Shown in pieces: positions 37,841-49,800 of a stretch of DNA of 64,000 nucleotides. The DNA comes from Opisthorchis felineus (taxonomy: Eukaryota > Platyhelminthes > Trematoda > Opisthorchiida > Opisthorchiidae). Within the stretch, counting starts at the first letter, position 1; each line of letters starts with the position of its first letter. The notes below the pieces were generated by a model. It ran no database searches. It worked only from the letters and a program-made list of their open reading frames with translations, and was not told the DNA's origin. The translations under genes and the position numbers were made by a program. The DNA is taken from assembly GCA_004794785.1 (NCBI GenBank), contig SJOL01006434.1:392243-456242 (forward strand), read 5' to 3'.

Positions 37841-40800
37841 TATTTCGAGTAACAATGTATGACCAATGAATTCGCTATGTAACAGACCGTCATGCTATTT
37901 TCACAACTGTACAACAGCAGAACTTAGACACCATACCGTCTGACACATTGGAATACTTGACAGATTTCTTTCAAAATACCCATTTTAGATCATTCGGATG
38001 GCCGACAGCCGCATACTGAAACGACTCACGATCAGTTCGGATGCGAACCTGGTCGAAATTCCACTAGTGCGACGGCCTGCAGGCAGGTCTAAAAATAAGT
38101 ATAATTAAAAATTTAGATTTTGGGAAAACCTGACGTTGGATAGAGTGGCCTGACGAACTTTCGTACTCGGTGAATCACATACCGTTGATGGGCAGACCAG
38201 TTTACGACCAGTCTATCACGTATGCATATCTGCTGCAGCCACGCACGGTCAAAGTCACAATTAAGTTTTTGTATTATTATTCCTGTGGTCAATGAATTTG
38301 TTATCATATTTTTTTGCATTCATGTGGCAGTGACCGGTGTTACGAAAGCATTTCCGAAAACTGTGTCTCACAGCAAAAAGGACGTCAGCAAATGCACCCT
38401 AGCAAGTGCAGTCCGTAGTGTGCAGTATAAATCTGGTGGAATGTTGACAACATGCCATGTTCGCCTTTTCCGTTAAAAAATGCTTTGATTCTTCGACCAT
38501 ACAATCGATCGGATGCGAAAAATACCAATCGAATGCCGCGACAAAATTCATAGGTCGGAACGCGGCAACAACTAGCATGACTTGGTTGGATGGTGTTTTG
38601 TGTCCCGTCGCTAGTTTGGATGCATAAACACACCGGACTGTTTGAAACTAATGGTTTATTTACCAACCAATAGAGCGGAAGGTTTTCTGGTGTTCCAGTT
38701 TGGGCACTACCCACTTATGTCAGGACATGATAATAAGTTCGCAGAACGTTTACTTCGAAACAGCAAAAGAACCCGCCTCATATTTAATTAATTAATTAAT
38801 TATTATTATTATTAAGTAATCAATTTAATATCGCCCTAGTACAAAAAAGCACATGAAAACAAACACCCCGACCGCTGAGACATTCCGTAGTACCCTGAAC
38901 TTGACGTATTTTAGAAGTCCGATGCTCAATTGAACTACCTCCCTGAAGCACAGCGAAGAGAGATAGACATCCGTAATTTTTTCAATCGTCCTTAACAAAA
39001 AAATAAGACGGAGCGAATTTTTTGCTGCTAGTTCCGAAAAATAAAAACGCGAATTGTCCGGAAGCTATGTATCAGACGAATCAGTCGAAGAAGCATTGAT
39101 TTTGTCCTCAAGTTTATCGTAATTAAGCGCTGTGACAATGAAGTAAATTAAATCAACACAACTTATTCTAAGGAACATTTTTCGAGCTGTTCAGAAGGCG
39201 TGCACAGAAATCTGATAATCTCCATATCAGGCTCATCTCATGTTTCACTAAAGCAACCAACCTTGAAACCGTAGCAGCCTACTGAATTATGGTTAACGTC
39301 ACTCAACTTATCTGAGAATCAGTAGAAAAAACGTACGTTCTTCCACTTGGTACGAAACATCTTCGTCCCATGGCAGTCCAGAAATGAATACAGTAGCTTA
39401 AACTTATGCTGTTCACATTTTCTCATTGCCACGCAAGGGTGCGTGAAGCATACGTGACGTGGACAGTCAGAGATCACGTTATGCATATGATCACACCTAT
39501 GTCAACTGCCAGGATTAGCCACTGTGACCTAAGTGTTCCCAACCATATGTTAGTGTTGAAAGTGAACTATTGAGATTGTGTAAGGAAATGGCGCACCAGC
39601 AATTTCAGCTGAGTATATGGCTCATAACACCGCTGATTTGGATAACAACAAGAACAAAGAAAAAATGGATTGAAAAGACAAGTGAAAGTGGGGTTAGAGA
39701 GACTGAAAATGGGAAGATGCGCTTTTCAAACCACATCATGGATGCAGATTCACTAGTGACTGCAGTATATTGTCGCTTAGGAATGTGTATGTATGATAGT
39801 CTTCACTGGTAAGCGATCCGGTAGATGACTCATACTAATCATGCTGAATAGCCTGGACAGAGCTTCGTAAACGTTTGCTTCGACAATTGAACCGTGTTAC
39901 TTGACCAACAAGGACCTCGTTTTTCCCGCAGATCGGTTAGTGAGCGTATGTTTGACCTGTCTGACACGTTTTCGGATCATCTCGTTGCACTTTTTGGACT
40001 CCACCCGTCCGCAGTTCAGTTTACGGCGTACAATCCTACTACAAACTGAGAATTTGTACAACCAAGCCCCACCGACTGACAGTGGTCCGTTGTGAAGACT
40101 GATCGCCCCGGAAAATTACTGTCTCCAGTCTCAAAACTATCGACTCAATTGTTAACAGACAGCGGTTACACCCTACATTTGAGTGTTGGGCATTGTTATT
40201 GGTTTGAACGCCATCCGAACATGGATAGCATGTTATCTATGGGTCAATATTATCTCGTATAAACACGACGAGTAGCGCACATTCTTTTTTGACTAACTTA
40301 GATCATTGTAAAGCTCGTTTACACCTCACTGTCCCTTACCTTTTGTCCTCTGAACTGACGGGCCATCCTTATTTCCTTGTACGAGATGCACAGACGTGTG
40401 AGAAGCCTTTCTGTATTTTGATGGTTAGTAAACACCGAAATTCTTCACTCAGTTAATCGTATTCTCTCCTGCTCTTCAAAGTAATTGTTTTTCCCCTGAC
40501 TCTGCTTGAGATCGATTACATAAACGACACGCGTCAGCTCTGACTGTGGTTGTACTTCACTTCGATCAGATGCTCGTAACCAAACGTCATTCTGGTGTGA
40601 GAATGCAGACTGCAACAGCGCACCGGCGTGGCGTTCATCAATCAACCCGCATATATTTGTTCGTTGCTGTCTCCGCTGAGGACGTAAATATTCACGTGAC
40701 AGTGTGAATGACGTCTACCCAACAGAACGCACTCATCGAATTCGTTATAATATGAATTTTCTGTTCGGTAAGTGGGTAGATAGGATGAGAATATAAACCG

Positions 40801-41877
40801 ACCACTTGAATCGTGGTAAGGCGAACCTGAGAGATTTCATGGTTGATTGTTGATGAGGTGGCTGTTGACCTGGCACTTACAGTAAACATGTACAAAAGAT
40901 GAATACTACATCAAGCGTTCGGGTCCTACGGACCCATACCAAAGTAAGCTCAGTCTAGTAATTTCACTGGTTGGATTCTGCATCGGTACTAAGATCGTGC
41001 AGACTGAAACAGCTGTATTCAACTGCGATATGGTTATCCAAGTATACGGTCCCCATCTATTCGTGCGACATCAATCAAACGATTCTGACAAACAACGAAC
41101 CAAATCACATGTCTGAATGCCTAAACGAGATTAACAACTTTTGACGAACATGCGCAGTAAATATAACGACTGGTGTCACGCACGCTGAGGACTCATAAAC
41201 CAACAGAACGAGAAATCAATTGTCCCATTTCTACGCTTGCTGTCAACTGGATCACAATCCACAGTGCTGAAAATTCCAATAAAAGGCGAAGTAAGTGACT
41301 AATTACGCGAGGCCTGGAGGGTAACCAAACCCTTCATTACTGAAGGAAAGGAACCAGAAATTGAAAGCATTGGGAACCATTGCTCCACAAAGGCATTTCC
41401 TTGGGGGTAGTACTGCAATTTCAACTCCAGGCATCTGTGGGACACTAGCTTTGGACCCCGTTTATCATCTCTCCCCTTTTCATTTTATGGTTTTATTCAA
41501 GTATATTAACCTGGTTGTAGAGCAGTGACGCATCAGTGAGTGTTGCTGTCATTGGTGAACAAACTGTTGTTTCACCAAGAGGATCACACGTTAAAAGGGT
41601 AGACAACTGAAAATGATTCGTAACTGTAAGCCATGGTACGGTGGATTAATGACTCAACTGCTGCCAAAAAAGATATGAGCGGACAATCGCCACAGGGTGA
41701 AAAAATGCCGAGCATGTAGACCCAAATAGGTTCTATTTGAAGCAGTGGACCGGATGGAACCTTCACGATCGAGACGAGCCACCGTCTGAAGTGGCAGTGT
41801 AGTCAACGCAGGCATGGCTATATTAAGTAATCGTAGGAGTATACAACATACTGACTATTCACGAAAATAATAAATAT
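37841..41877. other. Intergenic, nothing firm recognised
   Basis: It follows the LINE relic and contains the TTAA/TTA tract. No coding sequence or repeat family is recognised with confidence. Confidence 0.35.
38783..38820. repeat. (TTAA)n/(TTA)n microsatellite
   Basis: A run of TTAA units passes into TTA units. Confidence 0.85.
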
Positions 41878-42035
41878 TCGTTCAGCTGTAATACTCTCTC
41901 GGTGCCTAGCTACCATGCCACGAGGTCTGGGACACTGCCAAGTTGCCCAAGCCTAGACAGGAAAAGTCGAGATGCGGAGGTCGGTTTCGAACCACGGACC
42001 TTCCGCTCTAACTACTGAACCATTTCGGCCCCCTG
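41878..42035 (-). mobile_element. tRNA-derived SINE, family 1
   Basis: It has the same order of blocks as the copy at 42.7 kb, with two internal deletions (part of the tRNA head and part of the body). It keeps the GGTTCGAAACC-type box B. Confidence 0.7.
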
Positions 42036-42630
42036 ACTAGTCACAAGTTTTATTGAGGCACACGACACTACCGCATGTTTCCTAATAATCCGGAATGTTT
42101 TGCTTGAAGTTTTATTGCAGTGCACATCTTTGTTCCGGTGAGTTTGTTCGTCTACCGTTAAATTTGTCGAGACTTTCGACGGCACTCGATTCGTATGACA
42201 TAAGTGGTTCAAAGCAATACAATTCTTGTACTTCAGCTGTGGGAAAAGCTGCCTTGGGAGAAGCAATTTTAATAAGATGTAGGCGAATTCCGGAAACTTC
42301 CTCAGAAAGGGGTTTTTCTTGGGATTCATTGGTTTGGTGTATAATAGTCGATCATGTAGCTCTTTTGACAGCGTTGTGCATGGCAGTCTTAGTTGTCGAA
42401 CGTTAACTGCCAACAGATACTCAGGTCTGACACGAATATGGAAGCTTGCGCTCTTGGCAACATCAACCTTCAGAGTACAAGAGTGGCTTGTTTTCACCCA
42501 GCGCGATGGCCGGATGGACCGACACTGAAGGTAGAGACTGTGGTACCAGAAAACGGACGTCGTAGTTATCGGTATTGCAATTGAACACTCTAATTAGACT
42601 GTGAGAACGTGCAGATAATATAAAAAAAAG
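42036..42630. other. Sequence between two SINEs
   Basis: A minus-strand frame of 161 codons (42012-42497) fills most of it but runs into the SINE at 41.88-42.04 kb and has no family resemblance. Confidence 0.35.
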
Positions 42631-42818
42631 ATAATCGTTCAGCTGTAACACCCCTTCGGTGCCTAGCTGCCATGCCACCCGAAGGGAGCACGAGGGCTGG
42701 GATACTGCCAGGTTGCCCAAGCTTGGACAGGGGAAGTCGAGAGGCAGAGGTCGGGTTCGCACCACGGACATTCCGGTCAGTGAATTCGCGCTCTGACCAC
42801 TGAGCCATCTCGCCCCCG
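42631..42818 (-). mobile_element. tRNA-derived SINE, family 1 (best copy)
   Basis: The minus strand starts GGGGGCGAGATGGCTCAGTG with a box A, then a box B-like GGTGCGAACCC, a tRNA-unrelated body (CTTGGGCAACCTGGCAGTAT, CTTCGGGTGGCATGGCAGC) and a T-rich 3' end. It is the most intact of five copies seen in the window. Confidence 0.75.
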
Positions 42819-43225
42819 TGTCTACAGTACTCTGTGTACTGCCGTCCGTTGCATATCAAGGTGTACAAGATAGAAAGAGTCACAACCAACTCCTCCAAAC
42901 GACTGTTCGCCAGAATCAAAACCCACGGACTGCCAATTACCGACAACAATAGGTAGACAAGAAAGAGCACCAGGGACAGGTGTCTGAGGCTTCTGTCACT
43001 GATGAACAGTTTTGGGCCCCTCCATCTTCCACTACCCACTGCGACCCGAAGCACTGTACATTCGTACACTGTTGCTAAATTGACCGAGCCTGACTATTTT
43101 CAGTATTTTCAGAACCGACGGTGAAATAGTCTCCAACCTATCCGTCTGTTATGCGGACGCACTCCAGCCGAAAGAGATGTACTAAAGGCTAAAACGACGG
43201 ATATGATGGGTTGGCAAACACGCAA

Positions 43226-43231
43226 TTTATT
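43226..43231 (-). terminator. Candidate polyadenylation signal of EIF4G2
   Basis: TTTATT on the plus strand gives AATAAA on the gene strand, about 355 bp past the EIF4G2 stop. It is the first clear canonical hexamer I noticed downstream. Confidence 0.4.
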
Positions 43232-43584
43232 ACATTAATTAGCTGAAATACGATCATCGGCTAGGGAAAGGAATACTTGCAGCGTTGCAGGATGTAGAAT
43301 TACCAACCTATCCGGAAGTAAACATACGGCAAGAGGGGAGAAAAAGCAAACGCGCGACGTAAGAGAGAAATTGGGAGTCAAAAGAAAAGTTGTCAGCCAT
43401 GTACGAAGACGGATGAATGAGCGCAAATATCAGGTCTCTGGAGCCCGTTGTAGTGATGGTAATGTGCCTGGACGTTCCCAAGGGACAAACAAGAGTAACA
43501 ATCGACTTTCGACCAGTGTGAATAGAATTCATCAGTTGACGAACGACGCGCACCGTTAACCGCCTATTCTGGGGGACGATGGAC

Positions 43585-43812
43585 CTATAGTGTTGCGATT
43601 GGTTGCGTGTTCCAAATGGTTTCTGCCTCCGAATTACCGAGTACACAGGGTAGTGCTGCATGTGAGTCAGCCTGATGCGTTACAGGAGGCGATGACCGAC
43701 TATCCTCCGTAGATTCTACCATTTCCAGATGATTACCAAGAGTAGCTTTGAGATCGCCCTCTTCTTCATCTTCCTCCTCTGCGTTTTCTAGCCATGTCAA
43801 CCATCGATTTAC
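43585..43812 (-). CDS. EIF4G2: EIF4G2 terminal exon: second aromatic/acidic box plus extra tail
   Basis: The acceptor is cttatttcag. The exon opens [19 protein letters not shown], nearly the same as the extreme C-terminus of human DAP5. The human protein stops there; this one runs on for about 55 polar residues to a TAG at 43585-43587. No donor inside the exon would remove the tail. Confidence 0.93.
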   Translation of the reverse strand, partial: VNRWLTWLENAEEEDEEEGDLKATLGNHLEMVESTEDSRSSPPVTHQADSHAALPCVLGNSEAETIWNTQPIATL

Positions 43813-46800
43813 CTGAAATAAGTGAAGAAAGACCAAAGATCATACTAAAGAAGGCAGAAGTAATGCAGAATCTAGTATAACCAACGTTAACGAAGTTTTT
43901 GGTTACTGCAGATGGAGGGTCTCAGTCCAGATCGAGGTCCTCGATGAAAGGTGCGATTAATAACTTGCACCAATGAAAGTGTGGCTTTAGATAACCTGAA
44001 GGAACCACAGAGAAAACATCAAGGACAATGCACCAACCGCCACCGCCCCCGGATATAGTAGCACGCAACAATGAATGTACGCTTGACTTCCGAACCCGAG
44101 ATGCGGCAAAACTATACAGTCACCGTCACAACTGGGCGTCAAGACATCCGAGTGAGTGTCCAGAGCTCTAACCGACTTCACAATTCATGGGTTGTCTTCT
44201 GAAGAAGTTGATTGAGTCCTGATTTCAAACTACAAAGGCATGCAGCATACGAGATTGGTAACCGTTACCGTAGACGTGAACGAAGCCCACGTGGAATTGG
44301 GAGAAATTGCAATTTTCCTTTCCTTTAGCTTAGAAAAAAGCCTGCTGCACACTTTGTACGACCGCACCAGATGTATTTGTATTCTAGATTGTCTTTAGGA
44401 CGGATTTTAAAAAGGAGGCCAATTTCTAACGGCTACCCAGAGGAATGTACCAACGTCCGTAGCACGTCACGGCCTAAGCGGGAGGCTGACTACTCAGTAA
44501 GAAAATGAGGTTTTTTTTATCAGACTGCAGACCACCTAACCACGCTCATGCGACACGAATCAAGTGTTGTAATCGGTAGTACGTACCCATCCGCTCAACT
44601 AATCCTGCTCTCATGAACGGGGCAAGTAAATCTATGTGCGTCGCGTATTGTACTTAATCTCTCTGCCCCACACGTGGTGTACCAGTTCACATGCGGTTGC
44701 GGTCAAATATACATTGGCAGAAGAGACAGGAGTTTATACGAACGGGTCTCAGAACATTTGCCTTGTCATTTCAGTCAGGCGAGTAATCGACCGTCCGATG
44801 GCGTCCGACCCGAAAACTTGCCTCATCGATCCCCAAACAGATTCTGTTTACTGGACCAGTACAACGCTTAGAACTTCACTGCGCAATGTCAACTAGATGA
44901 TCAATGAGGCCATGTTGATCGAACGTAGGACAGTCACCCTAGAGAAAACCAAGCAGTAGAGTACTTTTGCACTAGGAAATACATTCGGTGGCGGGCAGGA
45001 GTGAAAATCTCTGGCGATACTCAACTAATTCGAACAATTTTCAACGTTTTTTGCAGTTGTTCGACGAGAATCCAGTTACCTGTGGACGTTTCAAATAGGA
45101 TATGTCAATGTGTCGTGATGCTTTTGCTTCGCACCCAGTGAATCTTCCAGATATTTACTAAGCTTGTACATGTGTGAGACACTCAAGTACACTACTATGT
45201 ATATTCTACGGGTCGTCAGTTATTTTCCCGATACATTACGAAAGAGGAATGTACAGGGCATCTAGCCGTACCTGAATACGAACGACCAAAACGCGAGATA
45301 TAATTTGATACTGCCGGAAACTTGTAAAAAATACGTTTTTAACACCCCTATTATACGTTTGATCTGTACAGCCGAGTGCAGCTGACAGAAGCCCGCTAAT
45401 TTCTGCAGCAGCAACACAGGTTGCTTTTCTAACTGTGCAGACTTGACAGTTATAAACAGCACTGACACCGTGAAGTAATCAACCGATCTAAGACGCGCCA
45501 TTTGTTCGGGGAGGCATTTCCTGACGGGTATGGCCGAGGAAAACTTCTGTCATGAAAATTTTCCACAACGAGTGTTGCCCCTTTGAAGGACGACCCTATT
45601 ACGACAAGTGTATGGAGAAACAATTCAAAAGCGCTGCTCGGAGTAACCGACTTCTCGTTCAGACTGAAAACCATGTACATTATGCGCCTCAAAACTAACG
45701 AGATATTTATAAAGCTCACTTCAAAAAGTGCTTCGCCTTTGGCCGGATAATCGGGATTCAGTTCTTCTTTCCACGTTAGAAACGTGTTTTCGTCCACTAA
45801 GTCACAGTTGTACAGGTTGATGAAGCAACGCAGTAGAAATCCTGTTTGTTGCGAAGAAGATAGAAGTTTACAAAAACGTGAGGCGAACAGGTGCCATTTA
45901 AACTTATACACAAACAAGGGAAACGGAGTGGATGCAATGTTTAATGAGGTAAGTTAGAATCCAACAGTGACCCATGACCACAAATCCGCAGAACGGCTAA
46001 CCAAAGTGCGACCATAAACGGACCGCTCAAACTCAATTGCAACAGTTAGCGAAATTGCTAACTGAACCGTGTAGCCAGACTGTATCAAATTCAACGACAG
46101 TCAGCAATATCTTGACATGAATTAGGCGCACGGTCTGCATAGCCCCTATCAGGAATGCCCGGTACAGTGAATTCTTAAATGTTTCTGATTCTCCTACATA
46201 CCTTTTGGCTTGTTTTTACTCATCCAGAATATCTGGAGGGCATGTAGTGCATCAAGCTGTCGACTTGAAGATCCAGTCAGTACCCCGGTCAACTCAGCGG
46301 GAACCAGTCGTTTCCATGCGGCTCGTTCACGAGACATTAATTCTGTTGGCGAAGACTGCGACGAGAGCTCAAGGCCAGTTCGGTATATGTACTCATAAAC
46401 CACAAGCATTACGGTGTGAATGAAGTCAGGGGATTGTTGATCCTCCGGGCGAACACATTTTTTTAGACATTCAGAGAGCGTCAGTGCCATATGTTCATCG
46501 TCAGTCTCGGTGGAAAGTGGTCCTGATGCCAACAACTTATTGAGCTCACGAGACAAACAAAGATTGGGTACGAGGAAGCTCAAACCACGTTCTTCCAAAG
46601 TTTCCAACAGCCGTTCATTCCACTGATTTCCATCTAAAATAACAACAAGAAAACAATAACAATTAATGGAATCAATGTACCGTACGTGTGAATGAAGTCA
46701 AAACCCGACAAAACCAACCTGGTAACATTTGGCTCATGAGAATTCCACTGTCCCGAAACCAGCGAATCATCATCAGCCGACGCTCCTCGACCGTGTGACA

Positions 46801-49800
46801 GGCTACAGATTGGGTACCAAACGAATCGGGAGCTCCACTATGCTTGGCTTGTGAAGACCCATCGGTTATACGTACGAGCTGCTGAAGAATCAGCAGAAAC
46901 AGTGGATGGTGTTTCCCAGCATGAAGAGGTTCAGTCAAATCTGTCAGTTGCAGTGCACCAATCCATAACAGCGAGGCGACTATGGAAGCAAATTTTGACT
47001 TGGAAAAAATGACCGAAGTGGACTGAAGCAATTTGGACAGTAAATGCGCACACACAGAAGCAAGTGGTCGGGTGGTTTCCTTCGTTGCTTTGTTCAATTT
47101 CGTATCTTTCATACTGACAAGATTGGCGCAGTCCGTGAACAACTGTGCGGATTCCATGGGATCCAACGTAGACAGGGGAAAAACAGCACCTAGAAAAAAA
47201 GGGAGGACATGACGATAAACCTGGGCTTCTGACCATTTTGCTGTCTGAACACAAGTGGGTAGAATGGCACAAACTGGATAAAAACTGACTCCACGGGATA
47301 TCAAAAGCCAACTGTCGTAGAAAGGATCACAAGTATGACACCTTGAACAATGGGGATTTGAAAACACCAGGTATGGATGTAAATCAGTTAGTGCACAAGG
47401 TGACTACGACATTTTTCACGCTCAACATGCTATAGGGCTGTTTGCTCGCTCTACCTCTGACGCGCTTCTCCCTACGGAGCGAGGTATTCTAAAATATGCA
47501 TGAATTACGATAGTACGCGATACACTGTCGCCTTTCAGTGGCATTTAGATGGCTAATACATCACACCGTTCAAACACGACACTGAACAACCAAAAGCAGT
47601 CAACTTTCTTTCTAGTCCCCTACAGGCGGGGCTAGTGTAGGGCGAAAAAGCGAAGGTCCAAGTGGCTAGAGTTTACTCTGAAGAATAAGAGCTCATATGC
47701 GGACGGGAAGTGATCGAGAAAACAGTTGACACCAGTAACCTGTATCGAGGTAGTAGGTGGAACGTTTCTACCAAATGACGGACACACCGCTCTAAACGAC
47801 TGTTCTCCAAAATCTCGTCAGGACTATTGATCTATCCAGTTGGCTAGAAAATTCCGAATTAGGTCAAGAATCATATATACTAAGGTCTATAAACATGTCT
47901 CTGACCCTCAATTGGAAAAAAGCTGGAAACAAACATTTATAACAATCTGGAAAAACAGTATTTCTCCGTTTCAAATGCTGATTACTAAGGCTTATATGCA
48001 AATAAAGGAAGATGTGCGGTCGGAACATGTGTTGCTATCTCGACCCGTTTCGGGGTAGTTAGTGAAATTTTACATGTGAAAGGGCAATATATTGCGAAAA
48101 TAACTGACGCACTGCTACACTTCACTCTGATTCCTAACCTACTGATGATGTCACCTCGATTGGTGACATCAATCAAATTGTCCAGCTCAGCGAACAAACC
48201 AACGATCACAACCAATAGTCCTATTTATTTGCCCGTTACATGCATATGAATGAAGCCTAGGGAGGTCAAGACAATCAGTCGAAACGTTGAAGCAGCGGAA
48301 TAGGCTCAAGGATAACGAACGGTCAAACAATGCTAGGAGGATTTGAAGGGTGGTCAAGCAACAGGGTTTGAAAACTCACATACTCAGGCCTGACTTAAAA
48401 GGACGTAATCGGACATTGACAACAGGCTGTTTGATCAGCTTATGGTGAAGCTGGTTCAAATTTTCCACGCTGTCAGTTTGTTCAACTGACGAGGGTTTGT
48501 ACATCATGTCTCCGTCCGTTCAATATACGATGAAGTCAAAGAAAATGGCATCAAGGTCGATGTAAGAAAGTCCGCTTATCCTGTCCTATTTACCGTTGCC
48601 ATGGTAACTGCCTTGCTGCTTTCAGGAATGGTATGAGAAAAGTCAAACGAAATTCAATCTATGTCGCGAAGCGTGCACTTGTCGACCCGAATCGCAAACA
48701 GTAGGGAGGTTTCTATCAACTCACAAGTTTGGGGCTTCGCAGCAGACGTAATACCAGCGATTAGCAGTCTATGGAACCACAAATTTGTTCGAGCATCATC
48801 AACTACAAACTGTACATAGGTGGCACGCTAGTCCTAGCTGCCACATAATTTTCATGGTATTTTATTCACTCCTCTCACACTCATCTGTTTTTTAAGATGG
48901 TGATTATACATAACGGAACTGAGGAGTCCGACACTCATCCGGCATGCTCTACCAGAGTAATACAGCTACCAATCTTGCCTAAATTATTGCCAACGTACAT
49001 TTAGGGGTGGGGACATGTCAGATATAAATTAAAGCAGGTACGAAGTGGCTTGGAGGTTAAATATGATATAAATAAAGACGTTCCCCCATTGTTTATGAAA
49101 CAAGCGAGGAAAATATCACAAGTTTCAATAGAAAGCTTCGGCGCTTGCACCATTGTCTATTTCCAGTCTGGATCACATTTTTACAACACTGACAGAGTAA
49201 GCGTGACACGGGCAGACATGGCTCAGTTACGCCGTCGGTGACGCTCTTGCATCAAAGCTATTGACTTCGGTACATAGCTATCCAGCTTCAATCAATTCGA
49301 CTGGTTCAACACCAACTAAATGATTACGCTATCGCCTCCAGTGTCTGGACACATCTTCCCTGCTATCTCAATTTATGGTGACCGAATCTGTAGTAGCTGC
49401 AACCAATGTATGATTGGTACACAAAGTGACCAAAAAGTGACTGGCTGACATATGCATTTAGCCCATATTCTGAGCCCACGCCATGACGTTTCATCGGTTT
49501 ATAAAACCCTTGGAGCAAGTAAGCGTATCAGTCAACGAGCGTCGTACTTCTTGCGTTAATCGGACAAGAGTGAACGGGATTCCATGTTACTATCACTACA
49601 GTTCACTAATTTTCTCGCAGGGAAAAAAACTTACAGGAAAGTTTGATTACAGTGCCCAAACGCGTGAGGAGATCAAGCTGCCAAACACAAATCAGAAACG
49701 AACGATCCTCACGAGCGTATGTTCGGTGGATAAAGTGATTCACTCAAACAGGGGAAAACGCTCAAATCCAACCTTACCAGTATGATCGCGTAATAAAAAA

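Noticed and set aside
42012..42497. 161-codon minus-strand frame
   Set aside because: It overlaps a SINE at one end, has no splice or start context and resembles no protein. Likely chance.
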